Notes: generated by a model from the letters alone, not told the origin. Counted from the stretch's first letter, positions 26,127 through 38,712 are shown. The stretch: 64,000 bases of DNA from Collimonas sp. PA-H2 (GCF_002564105.1 NZ_PDBX01000001.1:1116001-1180000), one strand, 5' to 3'. A program made the numbers and translations.

Positions 26127-28973
26127 TTACAGGGTACGCGCGATTTCTTCGACTTCAAAGATTTCGAGGTGATCGCCTTCTTTGATGTCGTTGAAGTTCT
26201 TCAGGGTCAGACCGCATTCGAAGCCGGAACGGACTTCCTTGACGTCGTCCTTGAAGCGTTTCAGCGAATCCAGCTCGCCTGTCCACAAGACCACGTTGTC
26301 GCGCAGCAGACGGACCGAAGCGCCACGCTTGACCAGGCCTTCGAGCACGTAGCAACCGGCAATCGCGCCGACTTTGCTGACCAGCAGCACCTGGCGAATT
26401 TCCACCAGGCCGAGGTTCTGTTCGCGCTTCTCCGGCGACAACATGCCGGACATCGCTGCCTTGATCTCGTCCACCGCATCGTAAATGATGTTGTAGTAAC
26501 GGATGTCGACGCCGTTGGCTTCCGCCAGCTTGCGAGCCTGTGCATCGGCGCGGGCGTTGAAGCCGATGATCACGGCCTTGGAAGCGACTGCCAGGTTGAC
26601 GTCCGACTCGCTGATGCCGCCGACGCCGGCGTGCACCACTTGTACCCGGACTTCGCTGGTCGACAGCTTCTGCAGCGATTGCACCAGAGCTTCTTGCGAA
26701 CCTTGCACGTCGGTCTTGATGATCATCGGCAGGTTCTTGACTTCGCCTTCGGCCATCTGGTCGAACATGTTTTCCAGCTTCGCGGCTTGCTGCTTGGCCA
26801 GCTTGACGTCACGGTATTTACCTTGACGGAACTGACCGATTTCGCGCGCCTTGCGCTCGTCTGCCATGACCATGACTTCTTCGCCGGCAACCGGCACTTC
26901 TGTCAGGCCCTGGATTTCGACCGGGATCGATGGACCGGCTTCGGAAATCGCCTTGCCGTTTTCATCCAGCATTGCACGGACACGGCCATAAGCCGAACCC
27001 GCCAGCACGACGTCGCCGCGCTTCAAGGTGCCGGACTGCACCAGGATGGTTGCTACCGGACCGCGACCCTTGTCGAGACGCGCTTCCACCACCAGGCCAC
27101 GGGCCGGGGCAGCAACCGCGGCCTTCAGCTCCAGCACTTCGGCTTGCAGCAGCACTTGCTCCAGCAAGTTGTCGATGCCTTCGCCAGTCTTGGCCGATAC
27201 CGGCACGAATGGCGATTCGCCACCGTATTCTTCCGGCACCACTTGTTCCGCGATCAGTTCCTGCTTGACGCGATCCAGGTTGCCGCCCGGTTTGTCGATC
27301 TTGTTGATCGCCACCACCAGCGGTACGCCGGCTGCTTTCGCGTGGGCGATCGCTTCCTTGGTTTGCGGCATCACGCCGTCGTCGGCCGCCACCACCAGGA
27401 TGACGATATCGGTCGCCTTGGCGCCGCGGGCACGCATCGCGGTAAACGCTTCGTGGCCCGGGGTGTCGAGGAAGGTGATCATGCCACGCGGAGTTTCAAC
27501 GTGATATGCACCGATGTGCTGGGTAATGCCGCCGGCTTCGCCGGAGGCAACCTTGGCGCGGCGGATGTAATCCAGCAGCGAAGTCTTGCCATGGTCGACG
27601 TGACCCATGACGGTGACCACCGGTGCGCGCGGCAGCAATTCGGCGTCGGCATGTTCTTCGCCGTCGACCAGCAATGCTTCCGGATCGTCCAGTTTCGCAG
27701 CGTGCGCGGTGTGGCCCATTTCTTCGACCAGAATCATCGAAGTTTCCTGGTCCAGCACCTGGTTGATGGTGACCATCTGGCCCAGTTTCATCAAATGCTT
27801 GATGACTTCCGAAGCCTTGACCGACATCTTGTGCGCCAGTTCAGCGACAGTAATGGTTTCAGGAACATAGATGTCCTTGATGACCGCTTCTGTCGGCGCC
27901 TGGAAATTGCTTTCGTGATCGTCGTTATGCGAACCACGGCGGCCCTTAGGACCACCGCGCCAGCCATCGCGCCCGCCGCCGGTATTGCCGCGGGTCTTGA
28001 TGCCGAGGCCGCGCTTCTTGGCGGCGTCGTCCTGCCAGGTCGAAGAGACGTTAGCGGACTTGATCGACTTCTTGTCGACCACGACCTTCTTGTCGTCTTT
28101 CTTCTCGCCCGGCTTCTTGTCGGCTGGCTTGTGCAGCGTGCCTTCAGCGGTCTTGGCCGGGGCAGCGACTGGCGCTACCGGCTCAGGAGCCTTGATCACG
28201 CGGCGCGGCGCATTCATCATGGCCTTGATCTGCGCCACTTCATCTTGCACGGCCTTGCGAGCGCGTTCGGTGGCAGCGGATTTCTCGGCAGCTTCCTTGG
28301 CGGCTTGCGCAACCTTCTGCTTGGCTTCTTCGCTGGCCAGGCGTTTCTTTTCTTCTGCTGCCGGATCTTCCTGCTTGACCGGCGCATCGGTGCTGGCAGC
28401 CACCGGGGCCGGTGCTTGCGCAGCGGCTTTCTTGGCTTCCAGTTCAGCTTTCTTGGCGTCGCTTTCGGCTTTTTGCGCAGCCTTGGCTTGCGCTTCCTTC
28501 TCAGCTTCCAGCTTAGCCAGGCGTTCCTGTTTTTCCAGCAATTCGGCTTCCTGGCGAGCGATCAATTCTGCCTGACGGCGAGCTTCTTCCACCCGGCGTG
28601 CCTGTTCCGCTTCGTCGACGACGGGCGCGGCAGGCGCGACCGGTGCTGCCGCTACTTCGGCAACCGGCTCGTCACGCTTGACGAAAGTACGCTTCTTGCG
28701 CACTTCAACCTGGATCGTACGCGACTTGCCAGTGGCGTCAGCCTGCTTGATCTCGGTGGTTTCCTTGCGGGTCAGCGTGATTTTCTTCTTTTCGCTATCT
28801 GGCACCGCACCGTGCGAACGGCGCAGGTGTTCCAGCAGGCGATCCTTGTCTTCTTTCGACAAGGCGTCGTCAGTCGAATTTTTCTGGACGCCAGCCGATT
28901 GCAGTTGTGTCAGCAGTAAGTCCGCTGGCATTTTCAGCTCGGTGGCAAATTGGGCTACATTGTTACTCGCCAT
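26127..28973 (-). CDS. infB: Translation initiation factor IF-2
   Basis: A 948-aa GTPase that places initiator tRNA on the 30S subunit and promotes subunit joining. It has an N-terminal IF2-N module (about residues 1-55), a long Ala/Lys/Glu-rich linker (about 90-330), a second IF2-N-like helix bundle ([20 protein letters not shown]), then the G domain with [24 protein letters not shown] and NKID, and the C-terminal tRNA-binding domains. Start ATG 28973 is the first of the family-typical [10 protein letters not shown]. Length is normal for beta-proteobacteria. Confidence 0.98.
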   Translation of the reverse strand: MASNNVAQFATELKMPADLLLTQLQSAGVQKNSTDDALSKEDKDRLLEHLRRSHGAVPDSEKKKITLTRKETTEIKQADATGKSRTIQVEVRKKRTFVKRDEPVAEVAAAPVAPAAPVVDEAEQARRVEEARRQAELIARQEAELLEKQERLAKLEAEKEAQAKAAQKAESDAKKAELEAKKAAAQAPAPVAASTDAPVKQEDPAAEEKKRLASEEAKQKVAQAAKEAAEKSAATERARKAVQDEVAQIKAMMNAPRRVIKAPEPVAPVAAPAKTAEGTLHKPADKKPGEKKDDKKVVVDKKSIKSANVSSTWQDDAAKKRGLGIKTRGNTGGGRDGWRGGPKGRRGSHNDDHESNFQAPTEAVIKDIYVPETITVAELAHKMSVKASEVIKHLMKLGQMVTINQVLDQETSMILVEEMGHTAHAAKLDDPEALLVDGEEHADAELLPRAPVVTVMGHVDHGKTSLLDYIRRAKVASGEAGGITQHIGAYHVETPRGMITFLDTPGHEAFTAMRARGAKATDIVILVVAADDGVMPQTKEAIAHAKAAGVPLVVAINKIDKPGGNLDRVKQELIAEQVVPEEYGGESPFVPVSAKTGEGIDNLLEQVLLQAEVLELKAAVAAPARGLVVEARLDKGRGPVATILVQSGTLKRGDVVLAGSAYGRVRAMLDENGKAISEAGPSIPVEIQGLTEVPVAGEEVMVMADERKAREIGQFRQGKYRDVKLAKQQAAKLENMFDQMAEGEVKNLPMIIKTDVQGSQEALVQSLQKLSTSEVRVQVVHAGVGGISESDVNLAVASKAVIIGFNARADAQARKLAEANGVDIRYYNIIYDAVDEIKAAMSGMLSPEKREQNLGLVEIRQVLLVSKVGAIAGCYVLEGLVKRGASVRLLRDNVVLWTGELDSLKRFKDDVKEVRSGFECGLTLKNFNDIKEGDHLEIFEVEEIARTL

Positions 28974-29031
28974 TCAGTCCTCTTTTTCTATGTGGCGCGG
29001 CAGACGATACGGAACCTCTCGGATCACTCGA

Positions 29032-31073
<2,042 letters not shown>

Positions 31074-31174
31074 GGCAACTCCCTATAAATATAGCTACCG
31101 GCCCGGCAATTGCAGGCCCGAATAAATACGCACAAGCGGCAAGCACGACTTAAAAACCGCTAAAAACGAAAAGC

Positions 31175-31200
31175 AAAAAAAAAATGGGCATCTGCCCATC
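31175..31200 (-). terminator. Intrinsic terminator or attenuator upstream of rimP
   Basis: On the minus strand ATGGGCA-GA-TGCCCAT is followed by a run of ten T. It either ends rluB transcripts or attenuates the rimP-nusA-infB leader, because it lies downstream of the promoter at 31323-31351. Confidence 0.8.
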
Positions 31201-31322
31201 TTCTTATCGTTTGTCATTTCAAGCAGTTTCGCGAGACCGGCTGCGCATCAAATCGAATTCTTCAAGCAATATTCAATTTAATTCCGCTTTAAATCTCGTT
31301 AATGACTTCTGTTAACTTGTAA

Positions 31323-31351
31323 ATTATAAACGATTGGGCTATGTACCGCAA
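31323..31351 (-). promoter_or_regulatory. Sigma-70-type promoter for rimP-nusA-infB
   Basis: Minus strand TTGCGG (31351-31346), 17-base spacer, perfect TATAAT (31328-31323). Predicted start is about 240 bases upstream of rimP. Confidence 0.7.
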
Positions 31352-31480
31352 TGCAGGAAGTTTGCATTTATTGACAATCGGCCGCCAACAGACGGTAAAT
31401 TAATCATTATTGCAACACTTCCCGCCACTTCTTTCCACATCGTCCAGAGCGGCAAAAACCGCCAGGGACAAGAACACTGA

Positions 31481-33523
31481 TTAGCCGCGCGGCCGCCGGC
31501 GTGGCACGCCTTGGGCGCCATAATGACCGCCGCCGGTTGGTCCGCCAGCTGCCTTGTTAGGACGCGCCGGACGGGCAAAACCACCGCCACCGCCATTGCG
31601 CCGGTGCTGCCCGGCATCCGGGAAGCCCAACGCGGTTTGCAATGGATCCGGCTGGCGGCTGCGCGGCTGACCGCCACCACTACCACCTTGCGGGCGGCCT
31701 TGGCCGCCGCCTTGCGGACGACCTTGACCACCACCCTGAGGACGACCTTGGCCGCCACCCGGGCCACGCCCCTGGTTACCACGCGGCTGGCCGCCAAAAC
31801 CCGGGTCGCGGTAAGCGCCAGGACCTTGCGGCGCGCTGTCGGCGCGATTACCGTTAGGCTCGCCGCGATCCTTGTTGAAATCGGGACGGCCCTTGCCACC
31901 GCCGGCATTCTGGCCGGCGGCCGGCTTGTCCAGCCCGTACGCCGCCATCATGTCGCGCACCGCATTCTCATCCAGCTCTTCCCAGCGGCCACGCTTGAGG
32001 CCGCGCGGCAGCGTCATGGCGCCGTAACGGGTACGGATCAGACGCGACACGGTCAGGCCGATAGCCTCGAACATGCGGCGCACTTCACGGTTACGGCCTT
32101 CGCCGATCACCACGCGATACCATTTGTTGATGCCTTCGCCGCCGCCATCCGCAATCTTGGTGAATTGCGCCAGGCCGTCTTCCAGCTCGACGCCGGCCAG
32201 CAGTTTCTGGCGCATGCCTTGCTCCAGCTCGCCCAGGGTACGCACCGCGTATTCGCGATCGATGCCGTAGCGCGGGTGCATCAGGCGGTTACACAGGTCG
32301 CCCGAAGTCGTAAACAGCAGCAGACCTTCAGTGTTGAAATCCAGGCGCCCGACGGCCAGCCATTTGGCTGCCTTCATATTAGGCAAACGGTCGAATACCG
32401 ATGGACGGCCATCCGGATCGTTGTGGCTGACGATCTCGCCAGCCGGCTTGTGGTACACCAGCACTCGTGGCGGACGCTTGCTGACCTTGCGTTGCAGCAA
32501 CTTGCCATTGATACGGATCTGGTCGGTCGGCAGGATGCGCTGGCCGATATGGGCCGGCTCGCTGTTGACCGATACCCGGCCGGCGATAATCAGTTCTTCC
32601 ATGTCGCGCCGCGAACCGAGGCCGACTTCCGCCAGCACCTTGTGCAGCTTAGGCGCATCATCTTCGGCGGTCAGGTCGCGCCGGACAACTTTCTGTGCAG
32701 CCTGGCGGCGGTCATTTGCGTCTTCAGTGGTCACCAGCGTATCGAAGGACTCGGAGGTAACGAAAGAGAAAACTTCATCGGCGTCGGCGCCGCGGCCGCC
32801 CGGCTTGCCGTTACGTTGTTGGCCTGGCTTGCCATTCTGTGCTTGCGGCTTCTTGCCTTTTTGCTGGCGGTCGCGCGAATTGCGGTCAGCGCCGCGTTCG
32901 CCATTGCGTTCGCCGCTGCGGCCATTGTTGCGCTCGCCACGCGGCTGGCGCGGTTCACCCGCATCGCCCGCCTGGGTTACAGCTACAGCCGGCTGGCCGT
33001 CAGCGGCGGCCAGATTGCCGCCCTCGGCTGCGGCTTCAGCGGCAGCCGAAGACTCTTGCGCACGCTGGGCGGCACGGTTGCTGCGCAAGGCGCGCGGACC
33101 GCGCACGCCGCGCTTGGCCGGCCGCTCGCGCGGCACGGTTTCCTGATTTTCTGTTGTATTAACGAACGGCGCCGCTTCCACCACCACCGGCGCTGCCGGG
33201 GCAGGCGCCTCGACACTGACGACTGGTTCGGCAGCCGCTGCCGCTTTCTTGCGCGGGGCAGCTTTAGGTTTGGCCGGCGCTGGCGCCTCAGTTGCACTTA
33301 CAGCAACAACTTCCGATGCAACGCTGCTGTCGTCGGCGGCCGCAGCTACTTTCTTGCGCGGCGCACGCGGTACACGTTTGACCGGCTCAGCCGCAACGGG
33401 CGTCTCTGCAACGGCCGGCGCTTCAGCCGCGGCTTTGCGCGCTCTCGGCTTTTTGGCTGGCTTCGGTTCAGTGGCGGCTGTCACGTCGACGACCGGTGCA
33501 TCATTGGAACTAGGTGGGTTCAT
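31481..33523 (-). CDS. rluB: 23S rRNA pseudouridine synthase RluB with long disordered tails
   Basis: A 680-aa protein. The enzyme core is about residues 295-540: an S4 RNA-binding domain ([21 protein letters not shown], part) and the RsuA-type catalytic domain with the active aspartate in [15 protein letters not shown]. Flanking it are a ~290-residue Ala/Lys/Pro/Arg-rich N-terminal tail and a ~140-residue Gly/Gln/Arg/Pro-rich C-terminal tail with three GGGQGRPQ repeats. E. coli RluB is under 300 aa, so the tails more than double it; they are likely RNA-binding, disordered regions. Its start overlaps the scpB end by 14 bases. Confidence 0.93.
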   Translation of the reverse strand: MNPPSSNDAPVVDVTAATEPKPAKKPRARKAAAEAPAVAETPVAAEPVKRVPRAPRKKVAAAADDSSVASEVVAVSATEAPAPAKPKAAPRKKAAAAAEPVVSVEAPAPAAPVVVEAAPFVNTTENQETVPRERPAKRGVRGPRALRSNRAAQRAQESSAAAEAAAEGGNLAAADGQPAVAVTQAGDAGEPRQPRGERNNGRSGERNGERGADRNSRDRQQKGKKPQAQNGKPGQQRNGKPGGRGADADEVFSFVTSESFDTLVTTEDANDRRQAAQKVVRRDLTAEDDAPKLHKVLAEVGLGSRRDMEELIIAGRVSVNSEPAHIGQRILPTDQIRINGKLLQRKVSKRPPRVLVYHKPAGEIVSHNDPDGRPSVFDRLPNMKAAKWLAVGRLDFNTEGLLLFTTSGDLCNRLMHPRYGIDREYAVRTLGELEQGMRQKLLAGVELEDGLAQFTKIADGGGEGINKWYRVVIGEGRNREVRRMFEAIGLTVSRLIRTRYGAMTLPRGLKRGRWEELDENAVRDMMAAYGLDKPAAGQNAGGGKGRPDFNKDRGEPNGNRADSAPQGPGAYRDPGFGGQPRGNQGRGPGGGQGRPQGGGQGRPQGGGQGRPQGGSGGGQPRSRQPDPLQTALGFPDAGQHRRNGGGGGFARPARPNKAAGGPTGGGHYGAQGVPRRRPRG
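31687..31758 (-). repeat. Three 24-bp coding repeats (GGGQGRPQ) in rluB
   Basis: Three tandem degenerate 24-base units in frame, each encoding GGGQGRPQ; units at 31735-31758, 31711-31734 and 31687-31710. Confidence 0.8.
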
Positions 33524-34487
33524 TATTCAGGTGTTGGTTATGCCGACCTGGCGTGGCTTCATCATCCGATGCGGGCGCTTGGTCGTTGGTGTGGGTTTCA
33601 TTCGATGCAACGGTTGTTTCCTGCGGCTGAGCAATGATTTCCTCAGCCGTTTCCGCTGCATTTTCCGTCATGGCTTCCGATTCGCCGATGGCTCCATCGA
33701 CAACATCTTCCGCCAGTGGTTCTTCAATCTGTCTTGCGTCCGCAGAGCCGTCGGCTGCTATATGCGCTTCCAGCCGATCTTGTTGATCTTGCACATCCTG
33801 CGCGGCTAGCTCGGACTCCAGTTGTACGTCACTTGCTTCCCTGGCTGCAGCGGCATCCAGCACCGCCCTGGCCTCCATGCTCGCTTCCAGATCCGCTTCC
33901 AGCGCCTGCAATTCGAGTAGATTGCCTTCCTGCATGTCATTGCGGGCAACCTGTTGCAGCGGCGGCAGCTGATCCAGCGAGGTCAGGCCGAGATCGTCGA
34001 GAAAATGCTTGGTGGTGGCGAACAAGGCCGGCCGTCCTGGCACGTCGCGATGGCCGATGGCCTCGATCCAGCCGCGCTCCTCCAGCATTTTCACGGTCTG
34101 CGAATTGACTGTGACGCCACGGATTTCCTCGATATCGCCGCGGGTTACCGGTTGACGATAGGCAATAATTGCCAAGGTTTCAAGGGTGGCGCGCGAGTAT
34201 TTCGGCGGCTTTTCCGGGTTCAGGCGCTCCAGATAGACTTTCATCTCGGGGCGGCTCTGAAAGCGCCAGCCGGTCGACAGGGCAACTACCTCGATGCCCT
34301 TGTCCGCCCAGTCCGAACGCAGCTCCTCCAGCATGGACCTGATCGTATCCGCATTGATTTCTCCGTCTTCCTCGCCGCTATCGTCGCCATTGCGCGAATA
34401 CAGCTTTTTCAAGTCGTTAAGCGACAGCGGCTCGTGAGCACAGAGCAATGCAGTTTCGAGGACTTTCTTGGCCTCAATAGTATTCAT
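33510..34487 (-). CDS. scpB: Segregation and condensation protein ScpB
   Basis: A 325-aa protein. Residues about 1-185 match ScpB, the winged-helix partner of ScpA and SMC in the condensin complex: [41 protein letters not shown] (part) and [18 protein letters not shown]. The remaining ~140 residues form an acidic, Ala/Glu/Asp/Gln-rich disordered tail, longer than usual for the family. ATG 34487; translationally overlaps rluB. Confidence 0.95.
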   Translation of the reverse strand: MNTIEAKKVLETALLCAHEPLSLNDLKKLYSRNGDDSGEEDGEINADTIRSMLEELRSDWADKGIEVVALSTGWRFQSRPEMKVYLERLNPEKPPKYSRATLETLAIIAYRQPVTRGDIEEIRGVTVNSQTVKMLEERGWIEAIGHRDVPGRPALFATTKHFLDDLGLTSLDQLPPLQQVARNDMQEGNLLELQALEADLEASMEARAVLDAAAAREASDVQLESELAAQDVQDQQDRLEAHIAADGSADARQIEEPLAEDVVDGAIGESEAMTENAAETAEEIIAQPQETTVASNETHTNDQAPASDDEATPGRHNQHLNNEPT

Positions 34488-34890
34488 GTACGACGTAGTT
34501 TATTTAAATTTTATTAAAAAATTCGCAGAGCTTATGTTCAACGGCAGGCGTCGTTAATCCGCCTGATGCCCGGTCAAAGAAAAAGCTGTTGATACTGCTG
34601 TCCAGCGCCCGTTAGAGGAGGATTAATGAGGGCGGGGACAATAAGACATGAATAAGACAGCCGCACCACGGGTGCACCGCTCGTTCCTTAGATTTCAATC
34701 CAGCCGGCCGGGCTAAAGCTGCAACCGGTCCGTCATTTATCGAAAAATGTTGAGACACAGTTTAGCACAAAGCTTATAGGGAGGGCGGATTGATCTTGCT
34801 GATGTGGTTATTTGACGATAAACCCAGGGTCTATCGCTATGCGGGGCAGGCCTGGCCGGCGTACCCCGTTGGGCAGATTGGCAGGAGTAA
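34488..34890. other. Intergenic region upstream of scpB, downstream of uraH
   Basis: No supported gene in these 403 bases. The first ~60 bases are AT-rich and likely contain the scpB promoter. Two tiny plus-strand frames with ribosome-site-like sequence (ATG 34626, 9 codons; TTG 34790, 34 codons) are visible but unconvincing. Confidence 0.4.
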
Positions 34891-35256
34891 TTAACTGCCG
34901 CGATAGGTAGAATACGACCATGGCGACACCACCAGCGGCACGTGGTAGTTCTGATCGGCATGGGCAATGCCAAAAGCCAGCGTGACGCGATCAACAAAAC
35001 GCGGACTTGGCAGGTCAATTCCTTGCGAAGCGAAATAGTCCCCGGCCGAAAACACCAGCTCGTATTGTCCGGTCTGCATCTCTTCGCCCTGCAGCAAAGG
35101 CACGTCAACCCGCCCATCCTGGTTGGTCACTGCACTCTTTAACAGGCTGCGGCCGGCAGCGGTAACGGAGTAGAGTGCGATTTTGACACCTGCGCCCGGC
35201 TTGCCCTGGGTAATATCCAGAACGTGCGTACTTAATTTTCCAACGGCGTTTCCCAT
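34891..35256 (-). CDS. uraH: 5-hydroxyisourate hydrolase (transthyretin-like)
   Basis: A 121-aa transthyretin-related enzyme converting 5-hydroxyisourate to OHCU in urate breakdown. It has the N-terminal LSTHVLDITQGKPG, a central GRVDVPLL, and the family-defining C-terminal tetrapeptide YRGS; the catalytic His and Arg lie in THVLD and GRVD. It is divergent from puuE and forms part of the urate cluster with puuD and uraD. Confidence 0.96.
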   Translation of the reverse strand: MGNAVGKLSTHVLDITQGKPGAGVKIALYSVTAAGRSLLKSAVTNQDGRVDVPLLQGEEMQTGQYELVFSAGDYFASQGIDLPSPRFVDRVTLAFGIAHADQNYHVPLVVSPWSYSTYRGS

Positions 35257-35412
35257 GACAGTTCCCTATATCGATTAGTTGAAAACGAGTATCGATCAAA
35301 TGATATACCGCAGGGTCCAGGTCAATATACTATCCGGCATATATTAATCATGGCTGCAGCGCACATAATTCCTACAACGCATTCAGATCAATCGAACTCT
35401 CCAGGCCCAGCA

Positions 35413-36372
35413 ATGACCATCAACACCGATCCTCACTACCCGCGCGACATGACCGGCTACGGCCGCAAGCCGCCCCACCCGCAATGGCCGAACAAGGCCC
35501 GGATCGCCCTGCAGTTCGTGCTGAACTATGAAGAAGGCAGCGAAAACTGCGTGCTGGACGGGGACGCCGGGTCGGAAACCTTCCTCTCCGAAATCGTCGG
35601 CGCCCAGAGCTTCCCGGCGCGCCACATGAGCATGGAATCGCTGTACGAATACGGTTCGCGCGCCGGCGTCTGGCGTTTATTGCGCATGTTTGAAGATCGC
35701 CGCCTGCCCCTGACCGTGTTCGGTGTTGCGCGCGCGCTACAGCGCAACCCGGAAGCGACCGCCGCTTTTCAAGAACTTGGCCATGAAATCGCCTGCCACG
35801 GCTTGCGCTGGATCAGTTACCAGAATATCGACGAAGCCACCGAACGCGCGCATATCGCCGAAGCCGTCAGCGTCATCAAACAATTGACCGGCAGCGCCCC
35901 GCTCGGCTGGTATACCGGCCGCGATTCGCCCAACACCCGCCGCCTGGTGATGGAACACGGCGGCTTCAGCTACGACGCCGACCACTACGGCGACGACCTG
36001 CCGTTCTGGGAACAGGTCAGCTTCAAGGACGGCAACGGCAAGGCGCAAAGCAAACCGCAACTGATCGTGCCTTATACCCTGGACACCAACGACATGCGCT
36101 TCGCCGCCATGCAAGGCTTCAATTCCGGCACCCAGTTCTTCGATTACCTGAAAGACGCCTTCGACGTGCTGTACCGCGAAGGCGATCCGCATGGCCTGAA
36201 CCAGCCGAAAATGCTGTCGGTCGGCCTGCACTGCCGCCTGGTCGGCAGGCCCGGACGCGCTGCGGCGCTGGCGCGCTTCCTCGATTATGTGCAGAGCCAC
36301 GGCCAGGTATGGATTACCCGGCGTATCGACATCGCCGACCACTGGCGGGCGACGCATCCGTTTTCGGCATAA
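35413..36372 (+). CDS. puuE: Allantoinase PuuE (polysaccharide-deacetylase fold)
   Basis: A 319-aa NodB-like hydrolase of the metal-independent allantoinase group, opening the allantoin ring to allantoate. Typical sequence: YPRDMTGYGRKPPHPQWPN near the N-terminus, LNYEEGSENC, GHEIACHGLRWI and GWYTGRDSPNTRRL. I prefer ATG 35413 (MTINTDPHYPRDM), which gives the family's usual length; an upstream ATG at 35350 would add 21 residues. Divergent from uraH. Confidence 0.92.
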   Translation: MTINTDPHYPRDMTGYGRKPPHPQWPNKARIALQFVLNYEEGSENCVLDGDAGSETFLSEIVGAQSFPARHMSMESLYEYGSRAGVWRLLRMFEDRRLPLTVFGVARALQRNPEATAAFQELGHEIACHGLRWISYQNIDEATERAHIAEAVSVIKQLTGSAPLGWYTGRDSPNTRRLVMEHGGFSYDADHYGDDLPFWEQVSFKDGNGKAQSKPQLIVPYTLDTNDMRFAAMQGFNSGTQFFDYLKDAFDVLYREGDPHGLNQPKMLSVGLHCRLVGRPGRAAALARFLDYVQSHGQVWITRRIDIADHWRATHPFSA

Positions 36373-36500
36373 CGCTTTTTCAACCCGCCGTGGCGGTTCC
36401 ACGGACCTTGCTTGAACACGGACGCGTGTTGTTTCAGATGAATAAAACCGGAAATTTATTTACTACTTATTTACCATCTTATAAAAATCAGGAGACAGGG

Positions 36501-37601
36501 ATGTACCCAGTTAAAAACAAATTGAAAAAACTGCAACTCGTGGCGGCCCTCGGCGCGACGATTGCACTGCCAGCCATGGCCCAGACGTCGGTCCAGGTCA
36601 CAGGCCTGGTCGACACCTACGTTGGCTCGATGAAATACAGCGGCGACTCGGGACGCACCAGCGTCGTCAACAGCGGCGGCCTGACCACTTCCTGGATCGG
36701 CTTCAAAGGCACCGAGGATCTCGGCGGCGGCCTCAAGGCCAAGTTCAACCTGACCTCCTTCTTCCGCGCCGACACCGGCCAGACCGGCCGCTTCGACGGC
36801 AATGAAACCATGTTCTCGCGCGACGCCAATGTCGGCTTGATGGGCAACTTCGGTGCGGTTTCGCTGGGCCGCGACCTGGCGCCGAACTTTCTGCCGTCCA
36901 TCCTGTTCAACCCGTTCGGCGATTCCTTCCAGCTGTCGCCGCTGATCCTGCACCTGGATGTGCCTTGGTTCAACGCTTCCGGCTGGACCAGTTCGCTGGC
37001 AGGCGATACCGGCTGGAGCAATGAAGTCATCTACACCACGCCAGACTTCGGCGGCCTCAAAGCCAACTTCCACTATCAGTTCGGCGAACAGGCGGGCAAC
37101 AACGGCAAGAACAATATCGGCGCCAATGTCTTGTACTTCCACGGACCGCTGGCATTGACCGCTTACTATCAACGGGTCAAGGTCAACAATCCGCTGGAAC
37201 TGTCGCCAGGCAATGTGCAACCGTCCACCAATATCCCCCTGCCAAGCGGCATGGTAGCGGCGCGCCAGTCGGCCTGGTTCCTCGGTGCTACCTACGACTT
37301 CACCGTCGCCAAGCTGTTCGCCACCTACGACCAGACCTCGCATGACATCGACCTGAAAGACAAGACGCTGCAACTCGGCACCAGCATCCCGCTGGGCCAA
37401 GGCGCGGTGCTGGCCTCGTGGGCCAACACCAAGCGTTCCGGCGCCGCGGTGGGCGAATCGCTCAAGCGCAATACGGCATCGCTGGGCTACGACTACAATA
37501 TGTCGAAGCGCACCGACTTGTATGCGATCTACATGTACGACAAGATCACCGAGCAAACCGTCGGCAACAGTATTGCCTTTGGCATCCGCCACCGTTTCTG
37601 A
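36501..37601 (+). CDS. Gram-negative general porin
   Basis: A 366-aa outer-membrane trimeric porin of the beta-proteobacterial OmpC-like family. ATG 36501 has GGAG seven bases upstream. A signal peptide ends ALPAMA-Q near residue 28. Typical porin features: VTGLVDTYVG at the mature N-terminus, GLTTSWIGFKGTEDLGGGLK (part), and a C-terminal phenylalanine (FGIRHRF) for BAM recognition. It follows puuE by 128 bases and precedes the aldolase gene, so it may admit purine-derived ureides; that substrate is inferred from position only. Confidence 0.92.
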   Translation: MYPVKNKLKKLQLVAALGATIALPAMAQTSVQVTGLVDTYVGSMKYSGDSGRTSVVNSGGLTTSWIGFKGTEDLGGGLKAKFNLTSFFRADTGQTGRFDGNETMFSRDANVGLMGNFGAVSLGRDLAPNFLPSILFNPFGDSFQLSPLILHLDVPWFNASGWTSSLAGDTGWSNEVIYTTPDFGGLKANFHYQFGEQAGNNGKNNIGANVLYFHGPLALTAYYQRVKVNNPLELSPGNVQPSTNIPLPSGMVAARQSAWFLGATYDFTVAKLFATYDQTSHDIDLKDKTLQLGTSIPLGQGAVLASWANTKRSGAAVGESLKRNTASLGYDYNMSKRTDLYAIYMYDKITEQTVGNSIAFGIRHRF

Positions 37602-37648
37602 TCGGCGGGCAATGCAATAAATAAGCTGATACAGTAGTTGCACCCGAT

Positions 37649-37685
37649 GCGCGTCGATCGCCTAGCCGATCGGCGCGCGTTTTAA
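37649..37685 (+). terminator. Terminator after the porin gene
   Basis: GCGCGTCGATCG (37649-37660) pairs with CGATCGGCGCGC (one G-T wobble), six-base loop, followed by TTTT. Confidence 0.8.
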
Positions 37686-37698
37686 CGTTTGGATTCCT

Positions 37699-38445
37699 AT
37701 GCCGGCAGACTCCACCATCAGCAGCGCCGAATGGCAGGTACGCAAGGATTTAGCAGCCTGCTACCGCCTGTGCGCCTTGAAGCATTGGGACGACCTGATC
37801 TACACCCACATCTCTGCCTCGGTGCCGGATGAACCCGGGCATTTCCTGCTGAATCCGTTCGGCCATCGCTTCGACGAAGTGTGCGCATCGAACCTGGTCA
37901 AGATCGATGCCAGCGGACAGGTAGTCGGCGACTCGCCGCACCAGGTCAATGTCAGCGGCTTCGCCATTCACGGCGCAGTCCATGCGGCCAGGCCGGACGC
38001 CGTATGCGTCATGCATCTGCACAATGTCAACGCCGTGGCGGTCAGCGCCCTGGCCGACGGCTTACTGCCGATTTCCCAGCACGCTCTGCGCTTTTATGAA
38101 CAGCTTGCCTATCACGACTATGAGGGACTGGCGCTGACGCCGACAGAACAGAAACGCATGGTAGAGCGCCTGGCTCAATTGCCCGCCATGCTGCTGCGCA
38201 ACCACGGCAGCCTGATATGCGGCCGCACCGTGGCCGAAGCCTACGTCCTCATGGATACGCTGGACAAAGCTTGCGAAATCCAGCTCAAGGTGAATGCCGG
38301 CGGCAGCCGGCTGAACATGCCGTCGCAGGAAGTCTGCCGCAAGACGCGCGACCAGCTTCTCGGCGACGGCAGCCCGGAAGGCTTGCTGGAATGGCCCGCC
38401 CTGCTGCGCCAGCTGGATGCCATCGACCCCGGCTATCAATACTGA
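37699..38445 (+). CDS. Class II aldolase/adducin-family protein
   Basis: A 248-aa member of the zinc-dependent class II aldolase family (fuculose-phosphate aldolase/adducin head fold). Zinc ligands H106 and H108 are in VMHLHN and a further histidine in LLRNHG. The opening WQVRKDLAACYRLCALKHWDDLIYTHIS (part) is the usual family start. Substrate unknown. It is followed by a tautomerase-family gene 23 bases on and sits inside a urate cluster, so a ureide-derived carbonyl is possible but unsupported. Confidence 0.8.
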   Translation: MPADSTISSAEWQVRKDLAACYRLCALKHWDDLIYTHISASVPDEPGHFLLNPFGHRFDEVCASNLVKIDASGQVVGDSPHQVNVSGFAIHGAVHAARPDAVCVMHLHNVNAVAVSALADGLLPISQHALRFYEQLAYHDYEGLALTPTEQKRMVERLAQLPAMLLRNHGSLICGRTVAEAYVLMDTLDKACEIQLKVNAGGSRLNMPSQEVCRKTRDQLLGDGSPEGLLEWPALLRQLDAIDPGYQY

Positions 38446-38468
38446 TCATTTTATAGAAAGGAATTTTC

Positions 38469-38651
38469 ATGCCGACTTTCAACGTGCAAATTTTCGAAGG
38501 CCGCAGCGCCGAACAAAAGCGCGCTTTCGTCCATGCCATCACCGAAGTTACTTGCAAGACCCTGGACTGCGGGCCGGAATCGGTGGACATCATCATCCAG
38601 GAAGTCAAACGCGAAAACTGGGCCACCGCCGGCAAGCTGTGGTCGGAATAA
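38469..38651 (+). CDS. 4-oxalocrotonate tautomerase-family protein
   Basis: A 60-aa 4-OT-like protein. Pro-2, which becomes the N-terminal catalytic base after Met removal, is present (MPTFNVQIFEGRS), followed by the typical EQKRAFVHAITEVTCKTL. ATG 38469 has AAGGAA eight bases upstream. Probably co-transcribed with the class II aldolase gene; substrate unknown. Confidence 0.85.
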   Translation: MPTFNVQIFEGRSAEQKRAFVHAITEVTCKTLDCGPESVDIIIQEVKRENWATAGKLWSE

Positions 38652-38675
38652 AGGCCCGATAAATATCGCAGGCAT

Positions 38676-38712
38676 AAAAAATGGAGCCGCTTGATCGCGG
38701 CTCCATTTTTTT
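38676..38712. terminator. Bidirectional terminator
   Basis: AAAAATGGAGCCGC / GCGGCTCCATTTTTTT with a six-base loop serves the convergent tautomerase and ammonia-lyase genes. Confidence 0.9.

Larger units (their letters stand above)
31074..31480. other. Leader/intergenic region between rluB and rimP
   Basis: No gene is seen in these 407 bases. On the minus strand they contain a good promoter (31351-31323) followed, about 120 bases downstream and before rimP, by an intrinsic-terminator-like hairpin (31200-31175). Confidence 0.6.

Noticed and set aside
26169..28919. A 916-codon plus-strand open frame antisense to infB
   Set aside because: It lies wholly within infB, has no ribosome site or recognisable domain, and arises from GC-biased codon use in the real gene.
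31687..31758. Possible CRISPR-like or mobile repeat array
   Set aside because: The three 24-bp units are in-frame coding repeats without spacers. No CRISPR array was seen anywhere in the window.
31339..31908. A 189-aa minus frame overlapping the end of rluB
   Set aside because: It is a shifted frame of the repeat-rich rluB 3' end; the rluB frame has the correct domain content.
34790..34894. A 34-codon frame (TTG start, AGGGAGGG upstream) between scpB and uraH
   Set aside because: Too short and without homology I can recognise; its stop overlaps the uraH end on the other strand. It could be a gene remnant but is not supportable.
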